64,000 nt of DNA, taken from positions 178,746,001-178,810,000 of the forward strand of contig JBITNC010000001.1 of NCBI GenBank assembly GCA_050084985.1, given 5' to 3'. The DNA is from Nageia nagi. Lineage: Eukaryota > Pinophyta. Within the stretch, counting starts at the first letter, position 1; every line of letters begins with the position of its first letter. A model generated the notes under the pieces. That model was not told the origin of the DNA, made no database searches, and saw nothing but the letters and a program-made list of their open reading frames with translations. Of this stretch, positions 36,601 to 49,795 are shown one piece after another. The position numbers and the translations under genes are program-made.

Positions 36601-38870
36601 ACGATCAATGAACCATTACAAGGGGTCACGAATGATAGACATAGATAACATGAAGTCCCAACACCATAAGTTTATGGATAGGAGATGAGCTATGGTGACA
36701 TCATTAAAAAAGTCTTCTTTAATATGTAGGAGACATGCCCATAGTATCTAACAAATTGAACTACCAAAGGAGTGATAAGAGCATCAATCATGATTCTCCA
36801 AATAAAATTAGATTTGGAGATCATACAGATGAGATTTTGTAGGAACTCTTTGTCAAGGATGTCATGTATCACATAAGATCCCTAATAATATTGATGATCA
36901 ATGTAAATATCCATTCAGTTAGAGTTGCTTAGAATATTATAAGCATGATCGAACCTATCTAAGGTAGCAAAAAAAGCCATTCATAAATAAAATTTAATGC
37001 TAGACACCCTCAAGCAATTGATTAAATTGATCCTCCTCTAACTTTGGGTTTTGGATAGGATCTATTAAGGGGTTGCTAGAAAAAGTACAAGGTGATCAAG
37101 AAATGATAAGGGATAACAAGTACCATGGGATAGGAAGATCATAATGTGAGTACCCCTCCCACTGATTAGTGGGAAGGTTGACATAATGTGGGTGACTCAT
37201 GATGCCTATTACTTGTGAAATTCAATTAACTACTTGCAACATCATATACAAGCATTTGTTAGAATTTATATAAAGTTTTTAAAGATAGATATATGCACAC
37301 ATCTTTTATTTTTACCAAAAAATATTTAATAATTATTTTCTAAATTATTTACATATATTCTTAATGGTGGTACTTTTATTTACTTGATTATTATTATTTT
37401 TAAGACACAACTTTTTACAACTCCCCAATGATAATGGTTCCCTTATTTTTTTATGGATAACCTAACCTTTATAACTCAAGAAATAAAAGTATGAAGGTTG
37501 AATTGAGATATGAGCAGGTCTTGGTCTTAGGATGGATGATTAGTAATGAATTGGATACCAAATGAGTGGCAAGATTGGTGGATGATGCTTAAATTTTTTA
37601 ATGATGCATTTTTCCTTGGCTAACAATGTTGAGGCTTCACCATTCTAAATAAGTGAAAACAAAGATGGGATACCTAAGGTTTGTGAAGATTGAGGGGGAA
37701 TTAATGATGCAATGGATATCACGCTCTTCATGAGATACTAAACATACTCATTTTTTGCTGGTTTGACTACAACCTCACTCTTTCATTGGTTAAAGCATTC
37801 TAAGGTCTTTTGAAACCTTGGTTTTATATTAATTGGGTTATTTGCATAATATTTTATTTTGAATAATGAACTATAATCATATATGATTTTATTTCATAAA
37901 ATTAAACAAGTATTATAGTTGAGCACCAAATCATTGATGACCTCCATTATTGAAATTGATCTTCTGTAACATTGAAGAGTCATATGATCAACAAAATTTA
38001 GCAAAATTATAGGTATCTCATAAGGCTAATGCAAGCAAAATAAATGGATCCAATTAGTCAAGGATTCAATTTCCATCTATATATCCTTTTCTTCTAACTC
38101 AATAGTTTACTTAAGACCATTGAATTTTAAATCCCAAGCATTGGTTCCTCATCAATTATAAAAATTCATGGCTATAAGTTCTTGAATTTCTTTTGGTAAA
38201 GCAAAGAAGTGGGCTATATCAATGTAAGGGGATTTTATAAATGCTTGCATATATCAATCTTCTAGGTATCTATTAATGAAATCATGTTCAGTGAGATTAA
38301 ATTATGTTTTTTCATTAGTTTCTAGTTTTCTTGAAATCATAGTTCTTGCTTGAATGTTACGAGGGGGAGAACGAGGAAACCTTGACCTAATTTGAGAGAA
38401 TTATTGGTCAATATTTTGCACATATATAATTGATTATTAAGGCTTGTAGATGAATACTATAAAAAAGTCATAGATAATTTTATAATGATGTAGGTCTCTT
38501 ATCATCTAGTCTACCCATGTAAATAAAAAATCTTCATTTGGCCAGGTGGTAACAACTCTATTTTGGATCCAATTGTTGAAAAAATAATTAATTATGATCT
38601 TAGGAGCTGAATTTGTCCAATATTGGCATAATAAGTTTACCATGTAGACTTGCACAAAATAATGTACATGAATTAGATGATACATGGCTTTATCCACATA
38701 AATCTCCAAGTTATCTCTACAAACACTTATCTCCCATCCTTGGTATCTTTTTGGTAATAAGTTTAAGGCTATGATTCTTTGTAAATTAATAGGTAAAAGG
38801 AGGATATTTATATTTATAGGGTAAACATTTATATATAATTATATGATAACCATGTCTCCCAAATATCTTG
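36600..38870 (-). pseudogene. extra frame of element B downstream of integrase, unrecognised
   Basis: The minus strand reads coherently in long pieces: NLLPKRYQ near 38760, a 67-residue open part at 38709-38506 (VDKAMYHLIHVHYFVQVYMV), FNLTEHDFINRYLED near 38290, IAHFFALPKEIQELIAMNFY near 38200 and DHMTLQCYRRSISIMEVIND near 37970. A worn 60-residue piece lies at 36872-36690. It stands between the integrase end (about 39090) and the 3' LTR, the same position as the extra frame of element A. I recognise no family; stops break it many times. Confidence 0.5.
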
Positions 38871-39089
38871 GTTTCTCAAACCATAGTTTTTGTCAAATAC
38901 CTCTTTGATCAACAATCAGGTGGATGCTTTTACTATTTTTTAACATTATTTTCTATTTCAAATACATTAAATATGTATAAGTATTTAAGAAAAATACTTT
39001 TGTTGATTTCTTTATTGAAAAAATCTTATTTACAATATATACAAATTCTAATTAAAAAAGAGTTCATTAACTATAGAAAGGATGAAGAT

Positions 39090-41617
39090 GCGTGATATTT
39101 ATAGGTTCATGCTCTTCGTTACCTTCCATATCAACTAAATGATAAGCCCCAAATCTGATTTTTTTTTTAATCATGTAAGGACCTAACCAGTTAGGAGTGA
39201 ATTTATCATAAAGCTATTGTTCCGTTTAATAATTTTGTTGATTTTGTTTTAAAACCAAATCTCCTATGTTAAATTCATGAGTTTTAATTTTTTTTTTATC
39301 AAAGGCTCTTTTAATGTGATTTTGATAAATACGTAAATGCTCCAACACATTAACTCTTCTTTCATATAGAAGCAATAATTGATCTAATCTTGTTTGATGA
39401 ACTAGTTCATTAGTGATATAATATTGTAATGCAATTTATAAAGAAGGAATTTCTATTGCTAAGGGTAATACTACTTCAACCCTATAAACTAAGGAAAAAG
39501 GGGTTGCCCTAGTAGGAGTTTGAATACTAGTTCGATAGACCTGCAATGCATGTGGAATTCTTGCATGCCAATCTCAGTGGGATTCATCAATAGTTTTTAA
39601 TATAATGCTACAAATAGTTTTATTTATGGATTCATATTGACCATTCCCTTAAGGATAATAAGGAGTTGAGAAGCTTAAACGGATATGATATCCTTTACAT
39701 AAAGCTTGAACTTCCTTATTTTTGAAGTTCTTCCCATTATCAGTGATAATTTGGATTGGAATTCCAAAATGACATATGATATGGTTCTATATGAATTTTG
39801 CTATCTTTTTCCCTTTGATTGAAATCATAGGAATAGCTTCTACCCATTTTGTAAAATATTCTATAGCAGTTATAAACTTATGACCTCCTGAGGAAATAGG
39901 AGAGATTTGACCTATTAAATCTAATGTCCATATTGAGAATGGTCATAATGATTGCATGGGTTGTAACATATGTAAGGGTTGATTAAATAGATTTGCATGT
40001 TTTTGACATTTAACACATTTTCTAATGTATTCAATGTAATCATGTTCCATAGTAGGCTAGTAATATCTCATACGCATTAATCATTTTGTGATTGCAGAGC
40101 CACTAAAATGTCCTCCACAAATTCCATCATGTGTGCATGAAATATAAATTTATGAACTGGCCCACTCTAAACATATAAGCAATATTCCATAAAAACCCCT
40201 ATGGTATAAGACATCTCCTATCATGCAGAAGTGAAAAGCTTTTATCTTGAATGCTTTCTGAAATGATTTTGTCAAGTCTTTAGGTAATACCCTATCTCTT
40301 AAGAATTTGAATATTTGTGTATGCCATAAATTTATCTTCTATTGTAATGTCTAAGACTACATGCTCAACTTCACCTGATTTTATTAAGGATTGAATGATT
40401 TGAATAATTTAAATAGGGATTATTTTTTTATTAGGGTTTACAGGCATTAAAGATTCGTTGGAAGCCATAGCATTAACAAACCTATTAGTTGATTGTGGTG
40501 TTTCTTCTAAATCATATTTTTTAAAAGATAGTAAAATATTTTTCAGTAATATCTTGTATTTTTGTAGCAAAGGTTCTTTACATTGAAATATCTCTTTAAC
40601 TTGATATACAATTAACAACAAATTGCTAATGAATTTTACCCTTTTTAGTTTTAATTTTATAGCAATTTTAATAGCTAATATTAAGGCTTTGTACTTGGCA
40701 TTATTGTTTGTACAAAGAAAATAAAGTTTAAATGAATAGGGTATGGGAACTCCTTAGGGTGTAACAAAAATAACACTAACACCCCTACTTTGCTCACATC
40801 TTGATGCATCAAAATATATTACCATATCCCAATCTTCTTCAAATTCTACAGGAATTTCCATCTCATCTAATTGAAACACATGTTCATTAAGTAATTCTAT
40901 AATGAATGGATTATCATTGGATAATGGTGCCTTAGCAAGGTAATCAGTGATGACTTGTCCTTTAATTAATTTCTAACTTATGAAAAGTAAGTTGAATTCA
41001 GTTAGATGCATGATCCATTTAGATGTTCTTGCATTTTGATAAGTTTTATTCATGTATTTCAAATGATTGACTTTAGCAATTATATACGTGGTATGATTTA
41101 GCATCTAATGTCTTAATTTTTTGGTTACAAATACTATTGCTAGACATAACTTTTCCAAATACACATATTTGATCTCATAACCAACTAAAGTTTGACTAAG
41201 ATAATATATTGCTTATTCTTTACTATTATAATTCTTTTGAGTAAGCATGGTTCTTAAGGCTATTTTTGTAGTTGATATATATAACTAGAATGGTTCTCTA
41301 GGCTTAGGTGGTACTAGAATGGGTGGTGAAAGAAGATAGCATTTAATCTCATCAAATGCCTCTTACTATTCATTACCCCAGTGAAAGATAATACCCTTCT
41401 TCAAAAGTTTGTTAAAATGTTTACACTTATTTGATAACTAAGAAATGAAATGTCTTATGGCCTACAACTTAACCTACATGCTTTGTAGTTGTTTTATATT
41501 TGAAGGGGGGACATATTTGTTATTGATTTTATTTTGTTATTATCTACTTCAATCCCTCATCTAGAGATAATGAAACCTAATAATTTCTTAGATGTTATCC
41601 CAAAAACACACTTCTTT
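39090..41617 (-). pseudogene. RNase H, second RNase H and integrase of element B
   Basis: Left part of B's pol, separated from RT by element C. Reading down: the RT-RNase H connection NQKKCVFGITSKKLLGFI (41622-41570), RNase H with KYVYLEKLCLAIVFVTKKLR and SKWIMHLTEFNLL (about 41170-41000), then a second, archaeal-type RNase H (IYFDASRCEQSRGVSVIF near 40820-40765, LCTNNNAKYKALI near 40710). In the second domain the usual catalytic Glu of AEYEA is Lys and the GDS Asp is lost. Integrase spans about 40080-39090, with CVKCQKH, IITDNGKNF near 39750, GNGQYESINK near 39650 and the C-terminal AYHLVDMEGNEEHEPINITH. Dual RNase H is the hallmark of Tat/Ogre. Confidence 0.88.
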
Positions 41618-41622
41618 TGGTT
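41618..41622. repeat. target site duplication of element C, left copy
   Basis: TGGTT; the right copy at 50271-50275 is GGGTT, one base different. Confidence 0.75.
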
Positions 41623-42099
41623 TGTTGGAATGTATAATGCATTATTGTAAATAGATGTATTAAATATTCTATGTAAATTCACTAATACTTAAGAGTATTA
41701 TTTTATACATTAAGTATTTTAATGAATATAATAATGTAACTTGTCCTACACTCCAAGTCATGAGCATGCCCCTTGGGTCAAAGGTGTGCATGTCGTGCTT
41801 AGGTCATCCAAGGAGAGTTTTTGGCCTATAAATAGAAGGCTCCCTCTTTGTAATGATATACCAATTGTGGAGTAAGGATATGATATAGGATAGAAATGTA
41901 GGAGTTGAGATTAGGAGAATTGTAAGAGAGTTGTATTTATGAGAGAAGTAAAGATCTAGTTAGTGGATGTACTCCTAGTTGGAGGAACCACTTTACATCT
42001 TGTGTTGTGAGATTGCTTTGTGTATTTGTTGGATGTAATTGTGAGCTTTCATGTGATCTTGGTAGTTTAGGAATTATATTGTTAGTGTTATTTCTTTCA
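41623..42099 (+). repeat. 5' LTR of element C
   Basis: Begins TGTTGGAATG and ends TTTCTTTCA. Contains a TATAAATA box at 41827-41834. Nearly collinear with 49796-50270. Confidence 0.92.
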
Positions 42100-42101
42100 A
42101 A

Positions 42102-42114
42102 TTAGTATCTGAGC
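42102..42114 (+). other. primer-binding site of element C (worn)
   Basis: TTAGTATCTGAGC just inside the 5' LTR resembles the initiator tRNA-Met site TGGTATCAGAGC with a few changes. Confidence 0.6.
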
Positions 42115-45100
42115 TTGCTTGAAGGCCCCTCTTCACATCCTTGGAGTTGAGGCTCTACATATTCATCTTGGAGGTCCTCATTCTTTATCTTTCACTCCAT
42201 TGAGAGGTAAAAGTGATTCAAGGTATAATATTACTTCTCTCTATCTTGATTTACTTAACATAGCAATATATTTTTATTGCATACTACCATGAATTATTGT
42301 TAGTTTCCTATCATATTGCTATAATTTTTGAATATATTTCATTATTTTTGAAGGTTTTTATTATCAAAAGTTGAGTAAAAAAAATAGTATCTATCTCTAT
42401 TTTCTTCCTTCAAATTTACATGCAAATATTTTATAGCAATATATTTTGTTATATTATTTCTTTCTCACTAAAATATCTTATTATTAGTAAAAATGTGGTA
42501 ATCTTAAAATTACCCATTATATCACTATATTTTGCATATTTTGTTTTTATATTACAGTTGAGTAAAATATATATACTCCATTTTTTGCATCACAACTGTA
42601 TGCAAAATTTTATTGAGTTGATTATTATGACAAATAAGATTTTTTGCCAATAAGAGGTGAGGGTTCAAATCTATAAAACTTTATAATTTTTTATTTTTAA
42701 TCTTTACAAAATCTACATAAGGCTTATATTATGTGATTCAAGTTTTTTGGTCATGATAATGGCCGAGCTTGTAATATACTATACGATAACCTCCATCTCC
42801 TTGACCACCACTACTTTGACTTCTTATCAGCACTGTTTCATGGTGTAGTGTTTGGGTCAATAGTGGGATCTACTTTGGGGTATAGCCTTTGCACCAGATT
42901 CATACAATGTGTTCTTCCAATCGTGTGAGCCCTTACACTTGCAACAAAAATCCCAAATAATAACAACCACATTCAAAATAACACTACATCCTTAAGTAGA
43001 TAGTAGTGTCATAATATAAAAAATTTTGACCTAGGAGTGCAACAACTCCTTCGGTATCAATGCTAATAGAGGCACAATGAGATAGAATAGATGAAATGTT
43101 GTCATTATGTAGTGGGATGTATTTGTCCACCATTGATACGTTGCTTGATTTGCTATCTTTTCTCCCTATTTTTAGCTCACTCCATAGCCCACCCAATTGC
43201 CAAAACCCAATATAAATTGCTCACAAATTTTCCATTCCAATCCACACTGAAGCCAACCAAATAATATGAAATGTCTATACGAAGTTTAGTCTAGACATCC
43301 TTAGGACTCGAGAGTGGGATGATAGAGTATTTTTTACATGAAGATATGGACCCATCCATCTTCGTCCCAACCTTTGGCTAGAGTGGAGGTAGTTTGGATC
43401 CCTCAATATTTTCCTTTGTTGATGTGCTTATCGTCTATCCCTATGCTTATTTAGACTACGAATTCAATAGATATACTCCTCCCCTCTTCTTGTGTGTTAC
43501 AATTTTTTTTGCTTGCCAACAATTCCTCCTTCTCTATGCTATTTCCTTATCACCATTTTACATCCTATCTTTGACCTTTTTGTGTATTTTGGTGGTGACT
43601 CTGGCCCACATTTTGCTTCTTCTCCTTTCTTCTAACCATCCCCCTTTAGCCACATTTTTTTCATGCTTACCTCCCTTATGCATTTTTTTTCAATGCTACC
43701 TTCATTTTCCATACCTAATTTTTTTAAAGCATTTTATGTTTTTAAAGTCAAAGGGAGTATATATGATACATATTTGACTTCACTTTTTATACTTATTTTT
43801 TTTCTCAACTCTTATGTCTACCCATTAGCATTTTTTTAAACCTACGTATCTCTTAAAGGGATCATATTGCCTCAAAATGTTTTTTTTAAGTAAACAATAA
43901 GGAGAGGAATTTTTTGATATTTTTACTTAAAAATATTATAATGCATGCAAATTTTTTAACATTTTTAGAATGAATGCATACCTAAAGTTTTATATATATC
44001 TCTCTAAGCATTCATTTTTTATGCAAATTAAGGGACTGTTGCATGCTTAATTTAAGAATGATACATTCTTACTTAATTCTTTAAGCTAATGGAATGATTC
44101 AAGCTTATTACTTTAAATTTTTAAGTTATAAGGTAATTTATGAACTGTTGCATGCTTAATTTAAGAATGATGCATTCTTACTTAATTATTTAAGCTAATG
44201 GAATGATTCAAGCTTATTACTTAAATTTTTTTTAAGTTATGATACAATTGATGATGGACTTGTGCAAAATAAGAGATGATGTAATGATGTCCTTTAGGGG
44301 TTGTGAACAAAATCCATTGGACTCTTAAGTTTCAAGTTATTGAATGGATGATGTTTTTACTTATGCTTTTTCATTTCATATTTTACATTTTGATTTATTT
44401 GCTTATGCAAAAAAAAAATGCAAACACTGATATGAGCAACCCCCTAAAATGAACACATCCACATGTACTTTCCATAACATGACTTGTTTGGGGAGACACG
44501 AGGTGAGGATAGGTATACTGGAGCCTTTAAGTTTGATGATATAAGTGGTAAAAAGTTTGTACTACTTATTTGCCCCTAAGTCCTCTATTGGTCTAGATTT
44601 AATTTCAATAGGTGGATAGGTATGTGTGTAGTGATACCACATATTCGCATGTCCATTCAAGGATTATCTTGATAACCTAGGAGGATAACTTGAAACCTAA
44701 TCAAGATTAATAACTTGGTCAATATAATAAATATTGAAACCTTAGAAAATAGCTTGTAATTCTCCTTGTGAGAGTATATTGCTACCTAAGGGGAACTAGT
44801 TGAGGATTGGTAGGACCTAGGCTCCCCTTATGTGGGTATCGAGGTGAAGGCCTAAGTTTTAGATAAGATAAGAAACCTCAACCATGTCACTCTATATTCA
44901 ATGATGTTCTTTTTTATGCTATGCTATGGTGATTTAAGTATTATTCTATTTTATGTACATCATTATTTATAATGTCTTTAAATTAAAAATATTGTATTTG
45001 CAACTTATCTTGAGAACTTGGAACTATATCCAATAAATGATTTAATACAAGATAGACATAAAAGTAGTTTTTTTGAAAAATTCCATTCACATGTTCAAGT

Positions 45101-46820
45101 GGATAGCCAAACTAAGTAGAATCATAATCAAGAGAGTTAGAGTTAAAACTCTTAGGATCTATGATAGGAGAACTAGGAATATAGAATAATGCATCATAAG
45201 TAATTAGAGTGGTATATTGATCCCCTTCTCACATTAGTCATGATACATAAGTGGATTCCCAATGAAGATCTTATCACCATACTGTAAATGCAATAGTATA
45301 AGGGTGATAGTCCTCCTGAGGATGCAACCTTGCAGGACCTGCATAGTGCAAAAAATAGAAAATAAAAGGTGTCCATGAATAATAAAAGATGATCTTCCAC
45401 ATCCAATTCTAATGAAAAACAAGTGTACATATGAGGTGCAACTACTTGAAATCCTCCAAATGATGGATAAAGTGAATGGCTCATCGATGGAGACTTTGAT
45501 CACCTTGTATGTGAACCAAGTTTTATCACATAACAATCTATAATGTAATGTAAGCATGTTGTAAGACTCGACCTTAAATACATTGATAAAAAATGTATTG
45601 GGGAAGATTTACACATAGACCTTAGAAAATGGTCATATCCATGATGGCTAACAAAGTAAGTCAGCTCTCTTTGAAGGTTTCATATACAAGTGAAAATTAT
45701 GATGATCAACTAGAATATAATGAATTTATAGAATTCCAAACTAACTAGATCATCAGTCATCAATGGGAACATCAAAATGGATCAACCATACAAGCATGAT
45801 AACCAATGTGACCTTGTCCTTTACTTTATTAAAATGCTAGAAAAGATTTCCACTAACAAGCCCAAGTGGGTGGTGCTTATGGCTTGATTAATACTAGTCT
45901 AGTATATGGTCACTAGAATATGAAGAATTAGCATCATCTTCAGATACGCTAGAATCGAATGTGTCTAATCCCAAAATATATTGATATAAAAGAGGTAGAA
46001 AGTGATAGGAAAATAAAAATTAATGGCATAAAATATGATATCCACCTTACCAAGTAATACAAAAAGAGTACATGGATGACCATTGAAGCCCCATGATGAC
46101 AAATTGCCCATGCAATAATGAGTGGTTCAAAATACTCCTATGGATGTAGGGAAGGTAGTCCAATATAGCATACAAATTGCAATAGATAGCAATTGAATAG
46201 AGTATAAACCATTATACATCATGTCCAATTAGGCCTACTAAGAAAATAAAATAATTGATGAACATTGTCCTCATGATTGAGATGCAAAATCATGCAAATC
46301 CCATAATGATTATCTAGGTACAATTGCAAAAATACTAGTTGTTGCAATATAAAACCTCAAACATGATTAAAGCATGATTTTCTAAAGTTGCATGAACACT
46401 ATTATACACTATGTTGTCCTAAAGATTGCTCAATAGGGCATGAAACTAAGACACATCCATGATGGATAATAGCTCAAATCATAAATGTAAAGTATTAAAT
46501 GATAAGCGAGGGTCATTTATGACTATTTATAATGCATATAATTTAATATATTCAAACTAAAATAATTATGAAAATTGGAGAAAAAGATTTATGATGATAA
46601 AATATCTCACCTACCACTCATTTAATTGAGTGAATTCATACACATCATGTCATGTCAGTATGATAATAATGATGGTACCACTAAGCTGCGTAATGACTAA
46701 GTCATCACTATGCTATTTTTTCTCTCTCCTCTTGACTATTAAATTAGATAGTTTACTCATGAATGATAGGTTGATCATTATGAATCCCAGGGTATTGCAC
46801 ACATGGGAAGTTTTTCCCTA
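42115..46820 (+). other. internal region of C, no recognised gene
   Basis: Short frames on both strands (for example 43394-43777 plus and 45194-45557 minus) look like chance. A plus-strand piece near 45650-45760 (VSYTSENYDDQLEYNEFIEF) may be decayed coding. No pol motif is found. Confidence 0.5.
44036..44248. repeat. 108-bp tandem duplication in C
   Basis: Copies begin at 44036 and 44144 with ACTGTTGCATGCTTAATTTA and stay nearly identical for about 90 bases. Confidence 0.9.
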
Positions 46821-47330
46821 AGTTCTGATATAGAAACAAACATGTGGGTAGACTTAGAGAATGCCTACCTTCACCATGAACTAGTTACAACAAAGTTCGA
46901 GATGGAGATAATGGGCCAATGTTATGATATGATACATTAAGAGAAATCTATGTGTATACGACATTATTATGAACTCTTGGCTAAGCATGATAAACTACTA
47001 GCTGAGAAAAATATGTGGTAATTATAAGCCAAAGAGATCAAGACACAACTTAGGTGCAATGCAAGCTATAGCTACTATGGAATGCAATAATTAAAGGAAA
47101 AGTGGAAGAAAAGAGCCTTTCAATATAAAGCTATCCTTTGACACTTTAGTAATCACATTCTAGAGGATATAGAATCCCAAACTTCTATGGATCCTATCAA
47201 AGTTGACCCATAATCTCAATCATAGCAATCAACCACTTTGGTATGGAATGGACATTACTACACCAAAACCATGCATCCTTTATTCACCAAGCCTCATTCT
47301 AAAGTAGGGTTGGTGAAATATCCCTCCAGG
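46820..47330 (+). pseudogene. decayed coiled-coil-like frame of element C
   Basis: One plus-strand frame reads VDLENAYLHHELVTTKFEME, RHYYELLAKHDKLLAEKNMW, LKEKWKKRAFQYKAILRHFS and HILEDIESQTSMDPIKVDP, with about six in-frame stops and no clear frameshift. The heptad-like charge pattern suggests a helical coiled coil. It is the only convincing coding trace in C. It could be part of a gag or an extra protein; no known domain is seen. Confidence 0.5.
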
Positions 47331-47644
47331 GGGAGTATTGATTGAATTCTTATTTTGCTATTGTAATATGTATGTGGACTTTTTCAAATCCAAGTAAATT
47401 CTTAATGAAACAACTACAGCTCTGTTCATCTACATTTTGTTTTTACTTTTATATTGGGAAGATGGATCTATTTTTATGGATTATATTATATTACTAAATT
47501 TAAGTCTCTTTTGTTAATGGCATTATTACATGCATCTTTCATTGATTGTGTGTTGTATCATGTTGATTTTGTTATACACCTTCATAGTAAGTTCGCTCTA
47601 CATGAGGAACTTATTATACAACTTGCCCACTCTTGCATTGTTTA

Positions 47645-47950
47645 GTTATCCATATGTGAGGAACTCTTATGTGTCTTTTGGCACTATTCAGTTATCCATA
47701 TGTGAAGAACTCATATGTGTATACTCTATTTTTGGCCTATCTTGCACTATTCAATTATCCATATGTGAGGAACTCTTTTGTATCTTTTGGCACTATTTAG
47801 TTATCCATATGAGAGGGACTCATATGTGCATATTCTATTTTTTATCATTCTAACATTGTTCAATTCTTCATATGAGAGGAACTCTTATGTGTCATTTGGT
47901 ACTATTCAATTATCCATATGTGAGGAACTCATATGTGCATGCTATCTTTG
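47645..47950. repeat. minisatellite 1 of C, about 109-bp dimeric unit
   Basis: Subunits of about 46 and 63 bp alternate, each starting RTTATCCATATGTGAGGAAC; starts at 47645, 47691, 47754, about 47801, 47863 and 47909. The higher-order period is about 109 bp, repeated nearly three times. Confidence 0.88.
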
Positions 47951-47985
47951 TAATGATAATCAACACATGTTTCATATATAGTAGG

Positions 47986-48520
47986 TGACTATAAGTATTG
48001 GCTTGGCATCCTTTGTGATGACTTATAGTGCACCATAAAATCCAAGTATTTTTTGTTGACTATAAGTATTGGCTTGGCATCTCTATGATGACTTAGAGTG
48101 CAACATAAATTCAAGTATCTTTTGTTGACTATAAGTATTAGCTTGGCATCCTCTGTGATGACTTATAGTGCAACATAAATCCAAGTATCTAACATTGACT
48201 ATAAGTATTGGCTTGGCATCTCCATGATGACTTATAGTGCAACATAAATCCAAGTATTTTTTATTGACTATAAGTATTGATTTGGCATCTTCATGATGAC
48301 TTATAATGCAACATAAATACAAGTATCTTTTATTGACTATAAGTATTGGCTTGGCATCCTTTGTGATGACTTATAGTGCAACATAAATTTGAGTATCTTT
48401 TGTTGACTATAAGTATTGGCTTGGCATCCTCTATGATGACCAATATAAATCCAAGTATGTTTTGATGACTGTAAGCATTAGCTTGGCATCTCTATGATGG
48501 CTTATAGTGCACTTGTGGCC
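47986..48520. repeat. minisatellite 2 of C, about 70 bp x 8
   Basis: Units start with TGACTATAAGTATTGGCTTG at 47986, 48057, 48126, 48196, 48265, 48334, 48404 and 48466. Most units are 69-71 bp; the seventh is 62 bp. Confidence 0.93.
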
Positions 48521-48685
48521 ATACTCTTTTCTCCTTCCATGATGATGGAAGTTTGATCCATGATGATAGATTATTTACATATTATTGATAAAATTTGAAT
48601 CATTTTGATTGATTCATGCTACCAATTTCATCATTTCCCTCTTAAGTAGTAGCATGGTTAAGATGGACTTCTACTTATAAAATAT

Positions 48686-49011
48686 TGACTCACTCTTCAT
48701 AAAGTCAAGTTTATTTGTTGTGACATCTTGACTCACTCTTGGCAAAGTCAAGTTTCTTTGTTGTGGTATCTTTACTCACTCTTGGTAAAGTTAAGTTTAT
48801 TTGTTGTGGCATCTTGAATCACTCTTGGTAAAGTCAAGTTTATTTGTTATGGCATCTTGACTCACTCTTGGTAAAGTCAAGTTTATTTATTATGGCATCT
48901 TGACTCACTCTTGTCAAAGTCAAGTTTCTTTATTATGGCATATTGCTTCCCTCTTGGTAAAGTAAAGTTTATTTGTTGTGGCATTTTGACTCACTCTTGG
49001 TAAAGTCAAAT
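48686..49011. repeat. minisatellite 3 of C, exactly 43 bp x 8
   Basis: Units start TGACTCACTCTTGGTAAAGT at 48686, 48729, 48772, 48815, 48858, 48901, 48944 and 48987: eight units with a constant 43-bp step and only substitutions between them (last unit partial). Confidence 0.95.
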
Positions 49012-49785
49012 GTATGACACCTTATGGCTTTATACATCTTCATGTGGTACTTAATATGGCATTTTATACCTTATGCTATTTGTTTTTCCATTATATCTTG
49101 CCACCATTTTGGTCCCATTGGCATTTCTTCATGGCATGATTCATGTCACATTGTCACACATGTATTTGTTTGATGAATTTGTCCTCAAGGAGGAGAAAAT
49201 GTCTAATTGGTTGTATTGTTATGATGACACCCTGGTTAGCTATGTTGTTGTGATAACACTCTTCATATAAAACAAATATAATAGTAAGAAACAACTGCAT
49301 AACAAATGGTTGATAGTGAACATGTCTTGATATATGCACATGTGATATTCTTAGATATCATAATTGATGATTTATGTCATCCTTATTGTTGTGCATTTAT
49401 GATTTCTTGACATATTCATATGCTTTATTATGATTAGTGTATGGATAGTGTTATTCATCTATCCTTGTTGATATGAATATGATGCATCTACCTAATCTTG
49501 TTATTTGAGCTACTTATGACTTGCAAGTTCCTTTGAGATTGCAGGTTGCTTACCTCAAGTATGCAGGTTCTTCGAGACTCTTTAGACTTCCAATTGGATA
49601 ACTATTTCATGTACATTAAAACTAGTTGTAATTAATGATTGTATTTGTTAAAGTAGTGAGTCTCAAACTAGATATTTTTTACTTCACAAATAAGTAAAAA
49701 TTTCTCATCTTTGTTGTATCTATTTGAAGGATAACTCTCTTACTTTCTTTGCTTATCTCTTACTCGCTCTATCCCAATATTGCAT

Positions 49786-49795
49786 TAAGGGGGAG
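49786..49795 (+). other. polypurine tract of element C
   Basis: A purine run AAGGGGGAG directly before the TG of the 3' LTR. Confidence 0.8.

Noticed and set aside
43394-43777. 127-codon frame in element C
   Set aside because: Composition is dominated by F, L, Y and S from pyrimidine-rich sequence; no domain and no support around it.
48083-48322. Repeat peptide on the minus strand (CCTISHHGDAKPILIV type)
   Set aside because: It is the translation of the 70-bp minisatellite; other units are closed in that frame.
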